From Pseudo-nitzschia pungens (Eukaryota > Bacillariophyta > Bacillariophyceae > Bacillariales > Bacillariaceae): 64,000 bases of DNA. The position numbers were made by a program, and so were the translations under genes. The stretch spans positions 2,728,001-2,792,000 of the forward strand of contig CM074765.1 of assembly GCA_037355855.1 (NCBI GenBank). The letters run 5' to 3'. Under the pieces are notes generated by a model. The model was given only the letters and a program-made list of their open reading frames with translations, was not told the DNA's origin and did no database searches. Shown here one piece after another: positions 35,483 through 45,535 of the stretch. How positions within the stretch are numbered: the stretch's first letter is position 1; each line of letters opens with the position of its first letter.

Positions 35483-35693
35483 AAGAAAACCCAATTTTTA
35501 GTTTCCCGGTTCCCCTTTTTTAAATTTGAATCGTTGAGATTTTTTCATGAACGTTACTTATCTCGTTCTACGTATTAATACGTAAATCACATGTTGATAT
35601 ATGTAGTATGTACGGTAAGTTCATACGTATCATTTTGAAAAAACTTAACCTGTCGCGCGGTGTGCACGTTTTTCTATTTCCGACCGCTCCTGG

Positions 35694-37002
35694 TGTTGTT
35701 CTCAAAAAAGAACTTTGTAACATTTTTGTTCTTATTTGAATGTTGCAGACAACTGAAACAAAAGAAGGTATGTGAAAAGTTTTTGTTGATAACTGTGACA
35801 CATATTTTAAGAAGGATGGAGTCAATTTGTTTTTGCCTTTTATGTCTTGATGTCCAACTCCATATGGAAATTGTAATGGAAATGCTCTAATGAAATTTTC
35901 CCCATCGTAGTCTTTCAAAATATTTCTGGAAGACCTGCAAACCATTTTTGATTAATGATTGAGAAGATTTGCGAGGCAATGGTCTTTGAGATCTTAATCA
36001 GTATCAAATCCTCCATTGTTTCTTGTTAAATCTGAATCATTGGGGAAAACAACATGCATCTCGAATTGTTGTTCAATGTTTGAATTGGATGAATCCACTG
36101 CGCTTGTTTTGTCGAGGAAAACAGGTTGAATAATATTGGATTCGTTGATTTCAACATCTTTCATATATGTTGTGTTTTCTTTCATCCAAATCAAGGCTTT
36201 CTTTGTTCTTGATAGGTTAACTGTCATAAGTTTTCTGACTTTTATTTTCTGAAGGCTTGTGAAAGGTCCAGTCAAAATGATTTGTATTTCTCCTTTTCCA
36301 ACTTCATCCATGAAATTCAAAACACCATTTGTATAGTGTTGATCATTTTTTTCTCATTGCATGATATCCTTTAATCATTTGATGTTGTCCTGCATGAAAG
36401 CAAAACAAGTGTTGATCAATTCTTGCACCAGCTATAATTGCTAATTCAGTTGGTGTCAGTTGTGTCAATTCTTTTGGTGCAAAACCAAAGATTTTTCCAT
36501 TTGCAATAGAGTATTCTGGTGGCACTGTATCTTCATCATCATTTTTTGTCATTTTGTTTATACCTTTCCAACAATTTGTACAACATCCAAATTGGGAAAT
36601 TTTGTGTTTCTTAGTTTTTGGTGTGATTGAATAGGTGTCAGGGGACAAGATGAACTTGTCAAGGTCTTCGTTTATTCCATTTATTTCTCTTTTGTTTGGA
36701 ATACATTTTTGAACATATTGTCGCAGAACTTTTTCACGAACTGAAGGTGATGCAAATTGAAATGGCATTTTCTCCCATTTAATCAAGGTTTTATCAAAGA
36801 AAGGTCTGACATTTGGATGCACCAACAATTCAATGTCCAATTTTTTTTCATCATCATTTCTGATAAATCTGTGACAAAGGCAACAAACTTTTGATCTATA
36901 TGTTCCATTGCTGAAATGGATCAAATTGTTCCGTGCATTCATTGCCTTGTTATAGGAATTTTTGATATTATCTTCGGTCACAATAGTGTATGGGTATTTC
37001 AT
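35694..37002 (-). pseudogene. Helitron Rep N-terminal segment
   Basis: Begins at the ATG at 37002 (MKYPYTIVTEDN). It carries Cys pairs (VCCLCHRF, GCCTNCWKG), then PTELAIIAGARIDQHLFCFH and AGQHQMIKGYHA, a pattern typical of Helitron N-terminal regions. A frameshift in the T7 run (36346-36352) leads to GVLNFMDEVGKGEIQIIL and KKALIWMKENTTYMKDVEI (the Helitron L-x-WLK-x-NN-x-YY region). Two TAA codons (35994 and 35952) interrupt before FPLQFPYGVG, the conserved Helitron FP-x-LFPYG motif. It stops at the transposon junction. Confidence 0.8.
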
Positions 37003-37539
37003 TGTTATTCTTTGAATTGATTAACATATGCAAAAAAAAAAAACATTAGAATTCATTTTTAGGTAAAAGGCTATTTTTTGACATTAGTTCGGGCAACCAG
37101 TAATTTAAAGAGCACATGTATAACATTTCAAATTCGTTTTCATTCGTATAGGGCATATCCGTAACAGTTCAAATTTGTTTTGATTCCTTTTTTTGGGTGC
37201 GATCTTGGAAGGCACATGTATAATCATATGTCTAATGGAAGGCACATGTATAATCATATGTCTAACACTTTGAATTTGGGCTCATGTATAATGATTGAAA
37301 TTAGTTTTGATTTCATTTTTAAAAGAACACACATACGAACACATACGAACACATACCGGAATGCTTATATCTTCAGTAACATATATATTTTTTTTTTATG
37401 ATTAAAAACTCTTTTCACTTAAAACTCTTTTCTCATCGTTGCATTCACTTTGTTTTTACTTCAAACTCTTTTCACATCGTTCCATTCACATTTTTTTTTA
37501 ACACTAAATATCTGTACCATACATCAATTTTTAACACAA
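37003..37539. other. AT-rich spacer between Helitron Rep and the upstream gene
   Basis: No gene. AAGGCACATGTATAATCATA is duplicated in tandem near 37210-37260, and GAACACATAC repeats near 37330. It probably contains the promoter of the Rep gene, but I see no decisive motif. Confidence 0.5.
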
Positions 37540-38286
37540 TCAAGCTTCGTAGATTTTCACGTCATCTGGATACCCAAGGTTTTCCCTGGCATAGAAACTG
37601 TACTTACCATCCTTCTTTCGAGTGTAAAAGTCATTCAAATCCTGTTCTTTAATCAAGGCATAAATGTTTTTGCCAGGAGGAGTCGTTTCGGGAATGTGAT
37701 AGTTAAAAAGAATATGATCAACCGACTCATCCATGAAAATGGTGTCGAGAGAAGACAAGGGCATTACATTTGGTGGAAGACGACAATGGTTTGGTTGGAA
37801 CGGGACAAAAGCCTCGTCTGGGCTCCTTCCTTGGTCATCACAGTAGATTTTGACCAACAAATCGCGAAACTCTCTTTTCACGGTCATATTGATATCTTCA
37901 TACTTCGAACCAGGATAGGCTACAATCCCTAGACGCCCATACTTGTTGTTGGGATTGTTTGGAATTTTGACATCTTCTTCATGACTTTTGCGCAACAAGA
38001 GCGGCGCTTTGCACTTGATATCGAAATAATCTTCTCCTAATTTGGGATATTTGTTGAGATCCCCCTCTTCGATGGCATCAAGAATTGGTTTCACGTATCC
38101 ACCATAACCATTGACTTGCAACACGAGACCAATAAGAAACCTTCCATCAGTTCCAGCTTGGAAAACATGAATAACATTCTTGGTGGTTTTGTTCTTGGAT
38201 CTTGGAATAGGCGCTCTCTTCACTTTAGCTCGTCTTGGAGATCCTGTTTTCGCTTTAGTTGATGCATTTTCAGTAGTTTTTGCCAT
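37540..38286 (-). CDS. Unrecognised basic protein, probable Helitron passenger
   Basis: 248 residues from the ATG at 38286 (MAKTTENAS), preceded by an A-run; the frame extends upstream only through low-complexity sequence. The N-terminal 45 residues are Lys/Arg/Thr-rich (KTGSPRRAKVKRAPIPRSKN). The rest is a compact, non-repetitive domain with FQAGTDGRFLIGLVLQVNGY, PLLLRKSHEED and FVPFQPNHCRLPPNV. It is intact, unlike its neighbours. It is co-oriented with the Rep gene and about 0.5 kb upstream. I do not recognise the family. A structural search would be needed to tell whether it is an element protein or a host gene next to the insertion. Confidence 0.6.
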   Translation of the reverse strand: MAKTTENASTKAKTGSPRRAKVKRAPIPRSKNKTTKNVIHVFQAGTDGRFLIGLVLQVNGYGGYVKPILDAIEEGDLNKYPKLGEDYFDIKCKAPLLLRKSHEEDVKIPNNPNNKYGRLGIVAYPGSKYEDINMTVKREFRDLLVKIYCDDQGRSPDEAFVPFQPNHCRLPPNVMPLSSLDTIFMDESVDHILFNYHIPETTPPGKNIYALIKEQDLNDFYTRKKDGKYSFYARENLGYPDDVKIYEA

Positions 38287-38533
38287 TTTTTTTTTCGTTG
38301 ATTGAAGGATGAAAAGGATTGAATTTGTTTTTTTAAGATTTGAAATATGTTTGTGAGACTTTTTCTGCGGTATGACTGTTCTACAAATTGAAATCGATTT
38401 TGTATGTGATTTGATTTCGATTACGGGTATTAGCACAACAGTATTAGCACAACACGAATAAATTTCACAGAATGTGGTTCTGTTGGAATGTGACATGTTC
38501 CAATTCTAGGTTGCACGTCAACTTTTTTAGACC

Positions 38534-39212
38534 ATAATAATAATATACGTATTTAAATAACTTTAATCACCAAAGGTGAAACTAAATTACTCAGTCTGTA
38601 ACCAGACTTTAACGTCGCCTCCATCAGAGAGTCAGGACCCCAAGTGGCAGAACGACAAATTTTCAAACAAACCTTGAACTTCAGACAGGGAAAGGAACAA
38701 AACAAGTCCCACAAAATAGGGACTTGAGAGAAAATGAGATGGGAAGGGAGATAGTGGGATAAGAACCAGTATCAAAAGGTATGGGACAGGATGAGAAGCA
38801 GGAACAGAAGACAAAACCAAGGTACAAAGTGGAATCAACCCTAAGGTCTGGTAAGGCAGGCTCTTAGGAGAGCTGCCTCGCGTTGATATGGCTGCACTGG
38901 TTGGACAGGTGCTGCATACTGCTTCCTGGCAAGGTGGATGGTTGCAAGCCACTGCCTCTTGGCAGTCAGGGTGTAACCTTGTAGGACTTGGAAAGGGGTT
39001 TGTAAAAGGGAGTATGACTGGGGAAGTGCACCAGCTGCACCAACTGCCAATTCAGAGGTGATGGAAGCATCAAGAGATTGGTGTTGTTCAGCATCAAGAG
39101 TGCCCCCAGGACCATGGAGTCGTTCATTCCTATAGGTCCAAAGATCCCAGGAGGTAAGAAAGAACTGATGGATGATAGCTGTAGCCCAACGTTTGGGAGA
39201 GCGCTTGCTTCC
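38534..39212 (-). mobile_element. LINE 3' end, copy 1
   Basis: About 680 bp beginning at the ATAATAATAATATACG tail. It is homologous to 8903-9610 and to the next copy. It stops abruptly at CGCTTGCTTCC where copy 2's tail begins. I could not find its target duplication. Confidence 0.85.
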
Positions 39213-41290
39213 ATAATAATAATATACGTATTTAAATAACTTTAATCACCAAAGGTGAAACTAAATTACTCAGTCTGTAACCAGACTTTAACGTCGCCTC
39301 CATCATAGAGTCAGGACCCCAAGTGGCAGAACGACAAATTTTTCAAACAAACCTTGAACATCAAGCAGGGAAAAAGACAAGAACAAGGCCCACAAAAAAG
39401 GGACTTGAGAGAAAATGAGATGGGAAGAAAGATAGTGGGATAAGATCCAGTATCAAAAGGGATGGGACAGGATAAGAAGCAGGAACAGAAGACAAGACCA
39501 AGGTACAAAGTGTAATCAACCCTGAGGTCCAGTAAGCCATGCTCTGAGGAGAGCAGCCTCTCGTTGGTATGGCTGCATTGGGGGGACAGGCGCTGCATAC
39601 TGCTTCCTGGCAAGGTGGATGGTTGCAAGCCACTGCCTCTTGGCAGTCAGGGTGTAACCTTGTAGGACTTGGAAAGGGGTTTGTAAAAGGGAGTGTGACT
39701 GGGGGAGTGCACCAGCTGCACCAATTGCCAATTCAGATGAGATGGAAGCATCGAGAGATTGGTGTTGTTCAGCATCAAGGGTACCCCCAGGACCATGGAG
39801 TCGTTCATTCCTATAGGTCCAAAGATCCCAGGAGGTAAGAAAGAACTGATGGATGATAGCTGTAGCCCAACGTTTGGGAGAGCGCTTGCTTCCAATGTGG
39901 GAGTAGTAGTCAGCCTGGATTTGATACCAGCGAGGAGACCACCTACCAAGGAGCCAGTTGTGCCAACCAATTGTCCTCTGTGCCCCGACAGCAGAAGCAA
40001 TTGCAAGGGAGTAGGATGATGGATAAATGTTCTGGCCCTTCCGAACTCTGGTGAGAAGATCCACAATGGCAACAACCAATGATGGATCAGTTTGTTCAAC
40101 TTCAAGCCTCTTCTGCAGGGGTCCCGTGAAGGCAGACACACTATGCGTGACAGCCCCAGGATCCTTGCAGGAGAGCACATGAGACACCTTCTCGTTGTCT
40201 GCATCACACAATGGGCACCTGGAGTGATCCTGATACTGGTAGTGAAGTAGTTGGTTGCCAACACCAATACTGCCAGAAGCAAACTGGACAAACCACCTTT
40301 GCATGCCAAGAGGGAGACGCTTGAAAGCAGACAGATGGGCACACCAATGGATGGAATTCAAAACGGGTTGTGGAATGGGGATATCATGGTGGGTCTGCCA
40401 GTATTGGAGAAGAGGAGGACCCAAAATGGCAACATGCAAAGCATTCTGATCAAACCTTGAACACTTGCAACCATTGAGAGAAAAAGCCCAGGGCTCAAAC
40501 ACAAGTCTGGGATAGTGATGGGCAGAAGCTCTATGGACAGAGAGAAATGCCTTTGCCATGCTGTCAACCTGATGATTGCGAAGGGCCCACCAATCAAGAA
40601 AGAGTCCAGCTTGATGTCCCTGAACCCACTGAAAGTGCACAGAGATTGGCAGGGCAGAAATCATGTTTCTGATGACATAAACAAAATCAAAAGACTTCTG
40701 GGAAATAACCAAAGGCCAGGATCCCTCAGCCTGTTTGAGAGCTGTGTCACCATCCAGGGCAATGTTGATAGAGCCAGAAGCAATATCAAAAAGACTCACC
40801 AGAGCAGTGCAACAGGTGAGAACCCCAATGATGCCTGCCAGTTCACTCCTGTAGGATGACTGATCCTCAGGGGACCCACTGACAAAATTATAGCCTGTGA
40901 GGAACAATGAAGCAGTCTTGGTTGAGGTATTGGGTGACAGAATGAAAGCAGAAGTTCCTCTGAGAAGGTCCGGATCAAATGAACCATCACATACAGCACT
41001 GGCAGTACCACTCTCAATAGCATCAACAAGGTGCTGACAGCCAGCCTGTGGTAGGGAATATTTGTGGAGAAGTACCCTTGGAGACGCACAGAGTGAATCA
41101 AAGGCATCTACTGGGGAGTCTGGAAGAGAATCAAATGGATTGTACTCCAGAGGATCCATGTCAGGAGGGTCGGAAACAAAGGCTGAGGACCCAACAACGC
41201 GTACAACTTGTCCGCAAATAACAGGGCAGACAAGCACATCGGCACAGGCTGGTTTGTCAGAAATGATTTTAGAAGTGAATCCAAAGGCGA
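39213..41290 (-). mobile_element. LINE 3' region, copy 2, with RNase H ORF
   Basis: The longest LINE copy here. The tail is at 39213, the 3' UTR runs to 39515, then the C-terminal ORF. The 5' end abuts truncated gypsy pol at about 41240-41295; the exact junction cannot be fixed by eye. The RT and endonuclease regions are absent, so it is 5'-truncated. Confidence 0.85.
39516..41237 (-). CDS. LINE pol C-terminus: RNase H plus zinc-finger region (5'-partial)
   Basis: About 573 codons, open throughout. The RNase H type I acidic residues are all present: D in VCDGSFDPD, E in SYRSELAG, D in IALDGDTAL, and D in NHQVDSMAK (with QGH before it). After it comes WCAHLSAFKRLPLGMQRWFV and then CPLCDADNEKVSHVLSCKDP, the Cys-x2-Cys-x7-His-x4-Cys pattern of the zf-RVT region that closes many LINE ORF2 proteins. 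The apparent start is not an ATG; the true protein began with RT further upstream, now lost. This RNase H degrades RNA in the RNA:DNA hybrid. The intact frame suggests a young copy. Confidence 0.85.
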   Translation of the reverse strand: MLVCPVICGQVVRVVGSSAFVSDPPDMDPLEYNPFDSLPDSPVDAFDSLCASPRVLLHKYSLPQAGCQHLVDAIESGTASAVCDGSFDPDLLRGTSAFILSPNTSTKTASLFLTGYNFVSGSPEDQSSYRSELAGIIGVLTCCTALVSLFDIASGSINIALDGDTALKQAEGSWPLVISQKSFDFVYVIRNMISALPISVHFQWVQGHQAGLFLDWWALRNHQVDSMAKAFLSVHRASAHHYPRLVFEPWAFSLNGCKCSRFDQNALHVAILGPPLLQYWQTHHDIPIPQPVLNSIHWCAHLSAFKRLPLGMQRWFVQFASGSIGVGNQLLHYQYQDHSRCPLCDADNEKVSHVLSCKDPGAVTHSVSAFTGPLQKRLEVEQTDPSLVVAIVDLLTRVRKGQNIYPSSYSLAIASAVGAQRTIGWHNWLLGRWSPRWYQIQADYYSHIGSKRSPKRWATAIIHQFFLTSWDLWTYRNERLHGPGGTLDAEQHQSLDASISSELAIGAAGALPQSHSLLQTPFQVLQGYTLTAKRQWLATIHLARKQYAAPVPPMQPYQREAALLRAWLTGPQG

Positions 41291-41292
41291 CA

Positions 41293-43479
41293 GAAATTCA
41301 AGTCCGCCACGGCACTGGACTTATCCCAAGGATATTACACCATTCCCATTTACAAGGAGAGCCAGAAGATTTGCTCTACCATTTTGCCATGGGGAAAATA
41401 TGCCTGCAAGAGATTGGCAATGGGGATTGCTTGTGCCCCTGACATCTTCCAGTCCATCATGATGAACCTACTGGGGGATCTGGACTATGTTCTGGTCTAT
41501 ATTGATGATATTCTAATTATCCAGCAAGAGGGAGAATCTGAACAGAATCACCTCGACAAAATTGATACAGTCCTACAGAGACTGGATGATGCTGGCTTCC
41601 GAGCCAACCTACGAAAATCCTTTTTCATGCAAAAAGAAGTGGAATATCTGGGATTCCTATTAACAACAGAGGGCATCCAACTCCAGCCAAAGAAGCTGGA
41701 GGCAATGAAGCATCTGGAAGCCCCCAAGAACACCAAGCAACTCAAGATGTTCCTTGGAATGGTAAATTTCTACAGGGATATGGAAGCGGCGCTCCCACAT
41801 CCTTGCCCCCCTCAACAAACTAGCAGGGAAAAAGGGCAAAATGAACTGGTACTGGGGTCCAGCAGAGCAGAAAGCTTTCATGGAGGCGAAACGGATGCTC
41901 GCAGAGGAAGCAAAACTCGCATTCCCGGATTTTACGAAACCATTTCATCTCTACTCAGAAGCCAGCGATAGGCAACTGGGAGCAACTGTATGCCAAGATG
42001 GCAAGCCCCTTGGTTTCTACACGAGGAAACTGAACTCAGCGCAGCTCAACTACACTGTAGGAGAAAAAGAACTCCTCGGCATAGTGGAGGGACTAAAAGC
42101 GTTCGAAGGAATCCTACAAGGACAAGATGTGACCATTCACACCGACCACCTAAATCTGCTCTATCAGCAGATGCCCACCCAAAGGATGATCCGGTGGAGA
42201 CTCCTTATGGAGGAGTTCCACCCGGTACTCAAACATGTTGCCAGCAAAGACAATGATGCAGCAGATGCACTGTCTCGATTGGACATCACCGATGACCCGG
42301 CAGATACAGTGGAATGGCTACCACCAAATAAGCCCCTCACCTATGCGGACGAGGAAGAGCACCTCCGGCAACTCCTATTCCCACTTGGAGAGGAAGCACC
42401 AGAAGAATTCCAGAGCAATAGTGCATTCCCACTTGCTCCGGATATGATCCAGTTCTACCAGCAGAAGGACACAAGGATCACGAGTGCTCTGGAAAAAGAC
42501 AAACGACTAACCACCAAAATGGTGGAGGGTTACAGTCTAATCCACAAAGAAGGGAAGATTCTGATTCCTGACAAACTCAAGGAAAGGGTTATGGAATGGT
42601 ACCACACCATGCTGGTCCATCCCGGAGAAAAGAGAATGGAGCAGAGCATACGCTCAGTGTTCACCTGGAAAGGCCTTCGCAAGGACGTCCAGGACCTCTG
42701 TAAACACTGTCACACGTGCCAGATGTTCAAAAAGAGTGGCCGGAAGAAGTATGGACTACTACCTGAGAAAGCAGTTGAGGTTACCAAATGGCAGAGGGTC
42801 AATGTGGACCTCTGGGGACCTGCCACTGTCCACAATAAAAACAGGAAAGACTACCACATCCATGTTCTCACCATGGTGGACCCAGTGACCGGATGGTTTG
42901 AACTGGCCCACCTGAAGGACTCACCGAATGCAGCAGAAAAGGAAGCCCAGTGGGGCGTGGAATCCACAATCCAACTCAGTGTTGGAGAGGATCCACCAGG
43001 TTCTGAAGGACTGCCTATTGTCCTTCAACCTGGAACAGAGGGACCTCCACGAGAGGGACCCTTTCGAGGAATTCACCACCAAGGCAGCATACGCCATTCG
43101 AAGCGCCATCCACACTACCCTGGGGTACTCCCCAGCGCAACTGGTGTTTGGAAGGGACATGTTTATGCCTGTGAACTTCCCAGTGGATTGGGAAGCAATC
43201 CAAGCAAGGAAGCAGAGAAGCATCCACAAGAGCAATATCCGGGAGAACCGGAAGAGGATCCCCCATGTCTATAAGGAAGGAGACTATGTCACCCTGGAAA
43301 GGAAGGGCATTATTCCAAAACTATCCTTCCCACGGCAAGGACCTTACAAGGTGCTCAAGGCCCATGATAATGGAACTGTAACTATTGAAACTGCTCCCTT
43401 TGTAACCGACCGGGTTAACATCAGGAGGATCCACCCCTATTATTGCAGGGATAACACCAAGATGGAGGAGCAATTGTAA
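41293..43479 (+). pseudogene. Ty3/gypsy pol fragment (RT, RNase H, integrase)
   Basis: Begins inside RT (KSATALDLSQGYYTIPI) and continues through KRLAMGIACAPDIFQSIM and the catalytic YIDDILI. A one-base loss near 41790 shifts the frame. RNase H follows (HTDHLNLLY), then the integrase zinc finger (HTMLVHPG...CKHCHTC) and the first Asp (VNVDLWGP). The segment with the second Asp is deleted around 42940, with another frameshift. The Glu block (GAWNPQSNSVLERIH) and integrase C-terminus end at TAA 43479. No LTR is visible on either side. Clearly dead, with its 5' half cut off at the LINE junction. Confidence 0.88.
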
Positions 43480-43494
43480 CAGTGCCATGGTGGA

Positions 43495-43870
43495 GCATGC
43501 CGTGCACCGGAATACAGTCACGAGTCCATTCGGGATTGGATTAAGGATGAGGATAAAAAGATCAGCGAGCCGATAGAATCGCCGATTCAGAAGGCTGCTG
43601 GAGCTGTAGCAAATAGACTAATCAATAGAGCTCACAATTTGCATATCACTACTATTCTAATCACTAGTAGACCCGGGGTATGGCAATTCAGCGACTACCA
43701 ATACCCCGGGTCTACTAGTGATTAGAATAGTAGTGATATGCAAATTGTGAGAGCTATTGATTAGTCTATTGCTATTGCTTTCCAGCAGTCTCCTGTATTC
43801 AGCAATAAGGAGACTCGCTAATCGTATTCCAATCACGAGTGGACTCTTGACTGTATTCTGGTGCATGGCA
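43495..43870. repeat. Near-perfect palindrome (fold-back MITE) of about 375 bp
   Basis: Two arms of about 180 bp meet at a 21-nt loop (43681-43701). The inner 70 bp per arm are almost perfect (CACTAGTAGACCCGGGGTA against TACCCCGGGTCTACTAGTG), while the outer parts are diverged (GTGCACCGGAATACAGTC against GACTGTATTCTGGTGCA). It lies directly after the gypsy stop codon. No duplication was recognised. Sequence to 44383 shows nothing I can name. Confidence 0.85.
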
Positions 43871-44382
43871 CAACGCCGGGCATGATGCTTGTTATAATCA
43901 ATGGTATTTTGTGAAATCCCAAAGAAACTGAGAATGATGCGCTGCTGTCTGTTGTTTCCATTGTCTTTGCAAAATCTGAGTCAGAGTTATTCAAATCGAT
44001 GGTGGTAGCCTTATTCTTTGTCGAGGAAATGAGTGGCTAGCAGTGAGCATTGACTTGTTGGATGACACTTGTCCTTGTCATGGTCGAGTGGAGTCGGGGA
44101 ATGGCGAAACTAATAAAAAACTTGTTGAAAACAAAAACAGCAGCAACAACAGGGGACAGTTTGTACTGGATCAAAGTAGATTGAAAATTTGATCGACAAA
44201 AAAGATCGCCAAAAACAGCACATGTTTGGTTACATGTGTAGGGTGTGTTGAGTGCTTGAAATTTTGGTTTTTTAAATTCCATCTAGTTCTATGTATGCTT
44301 GTAGTTGGACAAACGACACTACAAGGTTATATGTACGTTTGACGAAATGATACTTTACATAAGATATGAACGCCTAAAAACG

Positions 44383-45535
44383 TACTTCCTCCGTTCCGAA
44401 ATAACTGTGCGATGACCCAAACGTGTGTGTGCGTTCCCAATTAACTGTTCGTTTGTGTAGAAAACGTGTAGAAGTTGTGCCACAAACATCAAAATAGGTG
44501 TGCATCAAAATCACCGTAATAAAACACACACAAAATTAAATTAACACACACGAACAAAAATAAATAGTGTTATCACGCAAAATACGAGAATTAATTAATT
44601 TTAATTAATTAATCGACACGAAAAATAGGCTATCTTTGGACGATAAAACAAAAGACAAGAACTCTCTTCTTGTTTCTATTACCTATACCTGGACAAAAAT
44701 TCAGTGTCTTAGCTTTCGAAAGAACCTTCCCCGAGGTTCAAATGCCAGGTGGAACCCTTTCAACTGGTAAAATCACATTTGAGGGGCAAAACGGGCCATT
44801 TTCAAGTCCTAATGAAAGGCAGACCAATAGCGCGAGCCTATCAGTGTCTAACCAGTCATAAGGACTTAGTTGAGGAGAGTTTAACGCAAAAAGAACGATT
44901 TGAATTGGTTGAAAATTGATCGATACACAAGCTTGTACTACCTCTGGTCCGAAATAACTGACCACCTAGCACATACAAGGTTGACTATGGATCAATTTTC
45001 AACCAATACAATTCGTTCTTTTTGGGTTAAACACTCCCAAAGCAACTCTTTATGCCTGATTAGACACTATATAGACTAGTGGTATTGGTCTACCTTTCAT
45101 TAGGACTTGAAAATGGAAGGCTTCCACCGGTCATTGCGGAAAGTTCCTAGAGAAAGCTGAGACTGAAAGCTTTTTTCTTTGTCTTATTTATATCAACCAG
45201 AAGAATGTTCCTGCCTTTCCTTTTGCTGTCTGAAGATAGCCCTCTTGTTTTCAAAAAACAGCACGATAGTGCTAGTAATTTTCGATCCCACATGACTTGG
45301 TTGTTTTTTTATGTGACTTGTGTGTTTTTTATCACGGTAATACACGGGGTCATAATTATGACCCAAATGCGCATCATGCGCATATTTTTCTGGTATTGAT
45401 TCTACGTATTTCTACTTAAAGGTTCAGTTATTTCGGACCGCACACATATCGGTCATAGTTCAATTATTTTGGACCGGAGGTAGTACGGTAAACCTTATGT
45501 GAGAAGCGCACACTTATTTCGGAACGGAGGAAGTA
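44383..45535. mobile_element. Stowaway-like MITE (outer), TA duplications
   Basis: TIR CTTCCTCCGTTCCGAAATAA begins at 44385, and its complement ends at 45533, flanked by TA at 44383-44384 and 45534-45535. The terminal sequence strongly resembles plant Stowaway ends (CTCCCTCCGTxCCxxAATA), of the Tc1/mariner group. No transposase. The interior contains a second such element and long inverted repeats. Confidence 0.8.
44936..45485. mobile_element. Inner Stowaway-like MITE with interleaved inverted repeat
   Basis: TIR CTACCTCTGGTCCGAAATAA (44938) and the complement GGACCGGAGGTAG (to 45483) have TA on both sides. A separate inverted repeat has one arm before this element (about 44690-44925) and the other inside it (about 44985-45190), so the order is a-b-a'-b' rather than nested. 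Confidence 0.75.

Larger units (their letters stand above)
22278..35693. mobile_element. DNA transposon with 5-bp CCTGG duplication, carrying a nested copia
   Basis: Target copies CCTGG lie at 22278-22282 and 35689-35693. The element termini are AGCGGTCGGAAATAG and its complement. Inverted arms of about 200 bp (22283-22480 and 35483-35688) are near-identical at their ends. Excising it restores the Helitron frame (RTTPGQRCNFAEL). Without the copia insertion it would be about 1.4 kb. Its body (34583-35480) contains tandem repeats and no transposase, so it is a large MITE. The superfamily is unassigned; a 5-bp CCWGG target is distinctive. Confidence 0.8.
11924..37002 (-). mobile_element. Helitron-like transposon, coding span, split by three inserted elements
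   Basis: Minus-strand fragments at 37002-35694, 22277-21234, 18193-17209 and 14399-11924 together read as one Helitron Rep/helicase. In order they carry an N-terminal Cys-rich region, the Helitron_like_N region with the HUH motif, the two-tyrosine motif, and a PIF1-family SF1B helicase. The total is about 5.8 kb (about 1.9k codons). Three DNA transposons separate the pieces, and each junction rejoins in frame once one target-site copy is kept. True element ends probably lie outside this span and may include the Ulp1-like gene (8579-11154) and the gene at 37540-38286. I could not find the 5' TC or 3' hairpin-CTRR ends. Two A-run frameshifts and two stops make it inactive as it stands. Confidence 0.85.
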
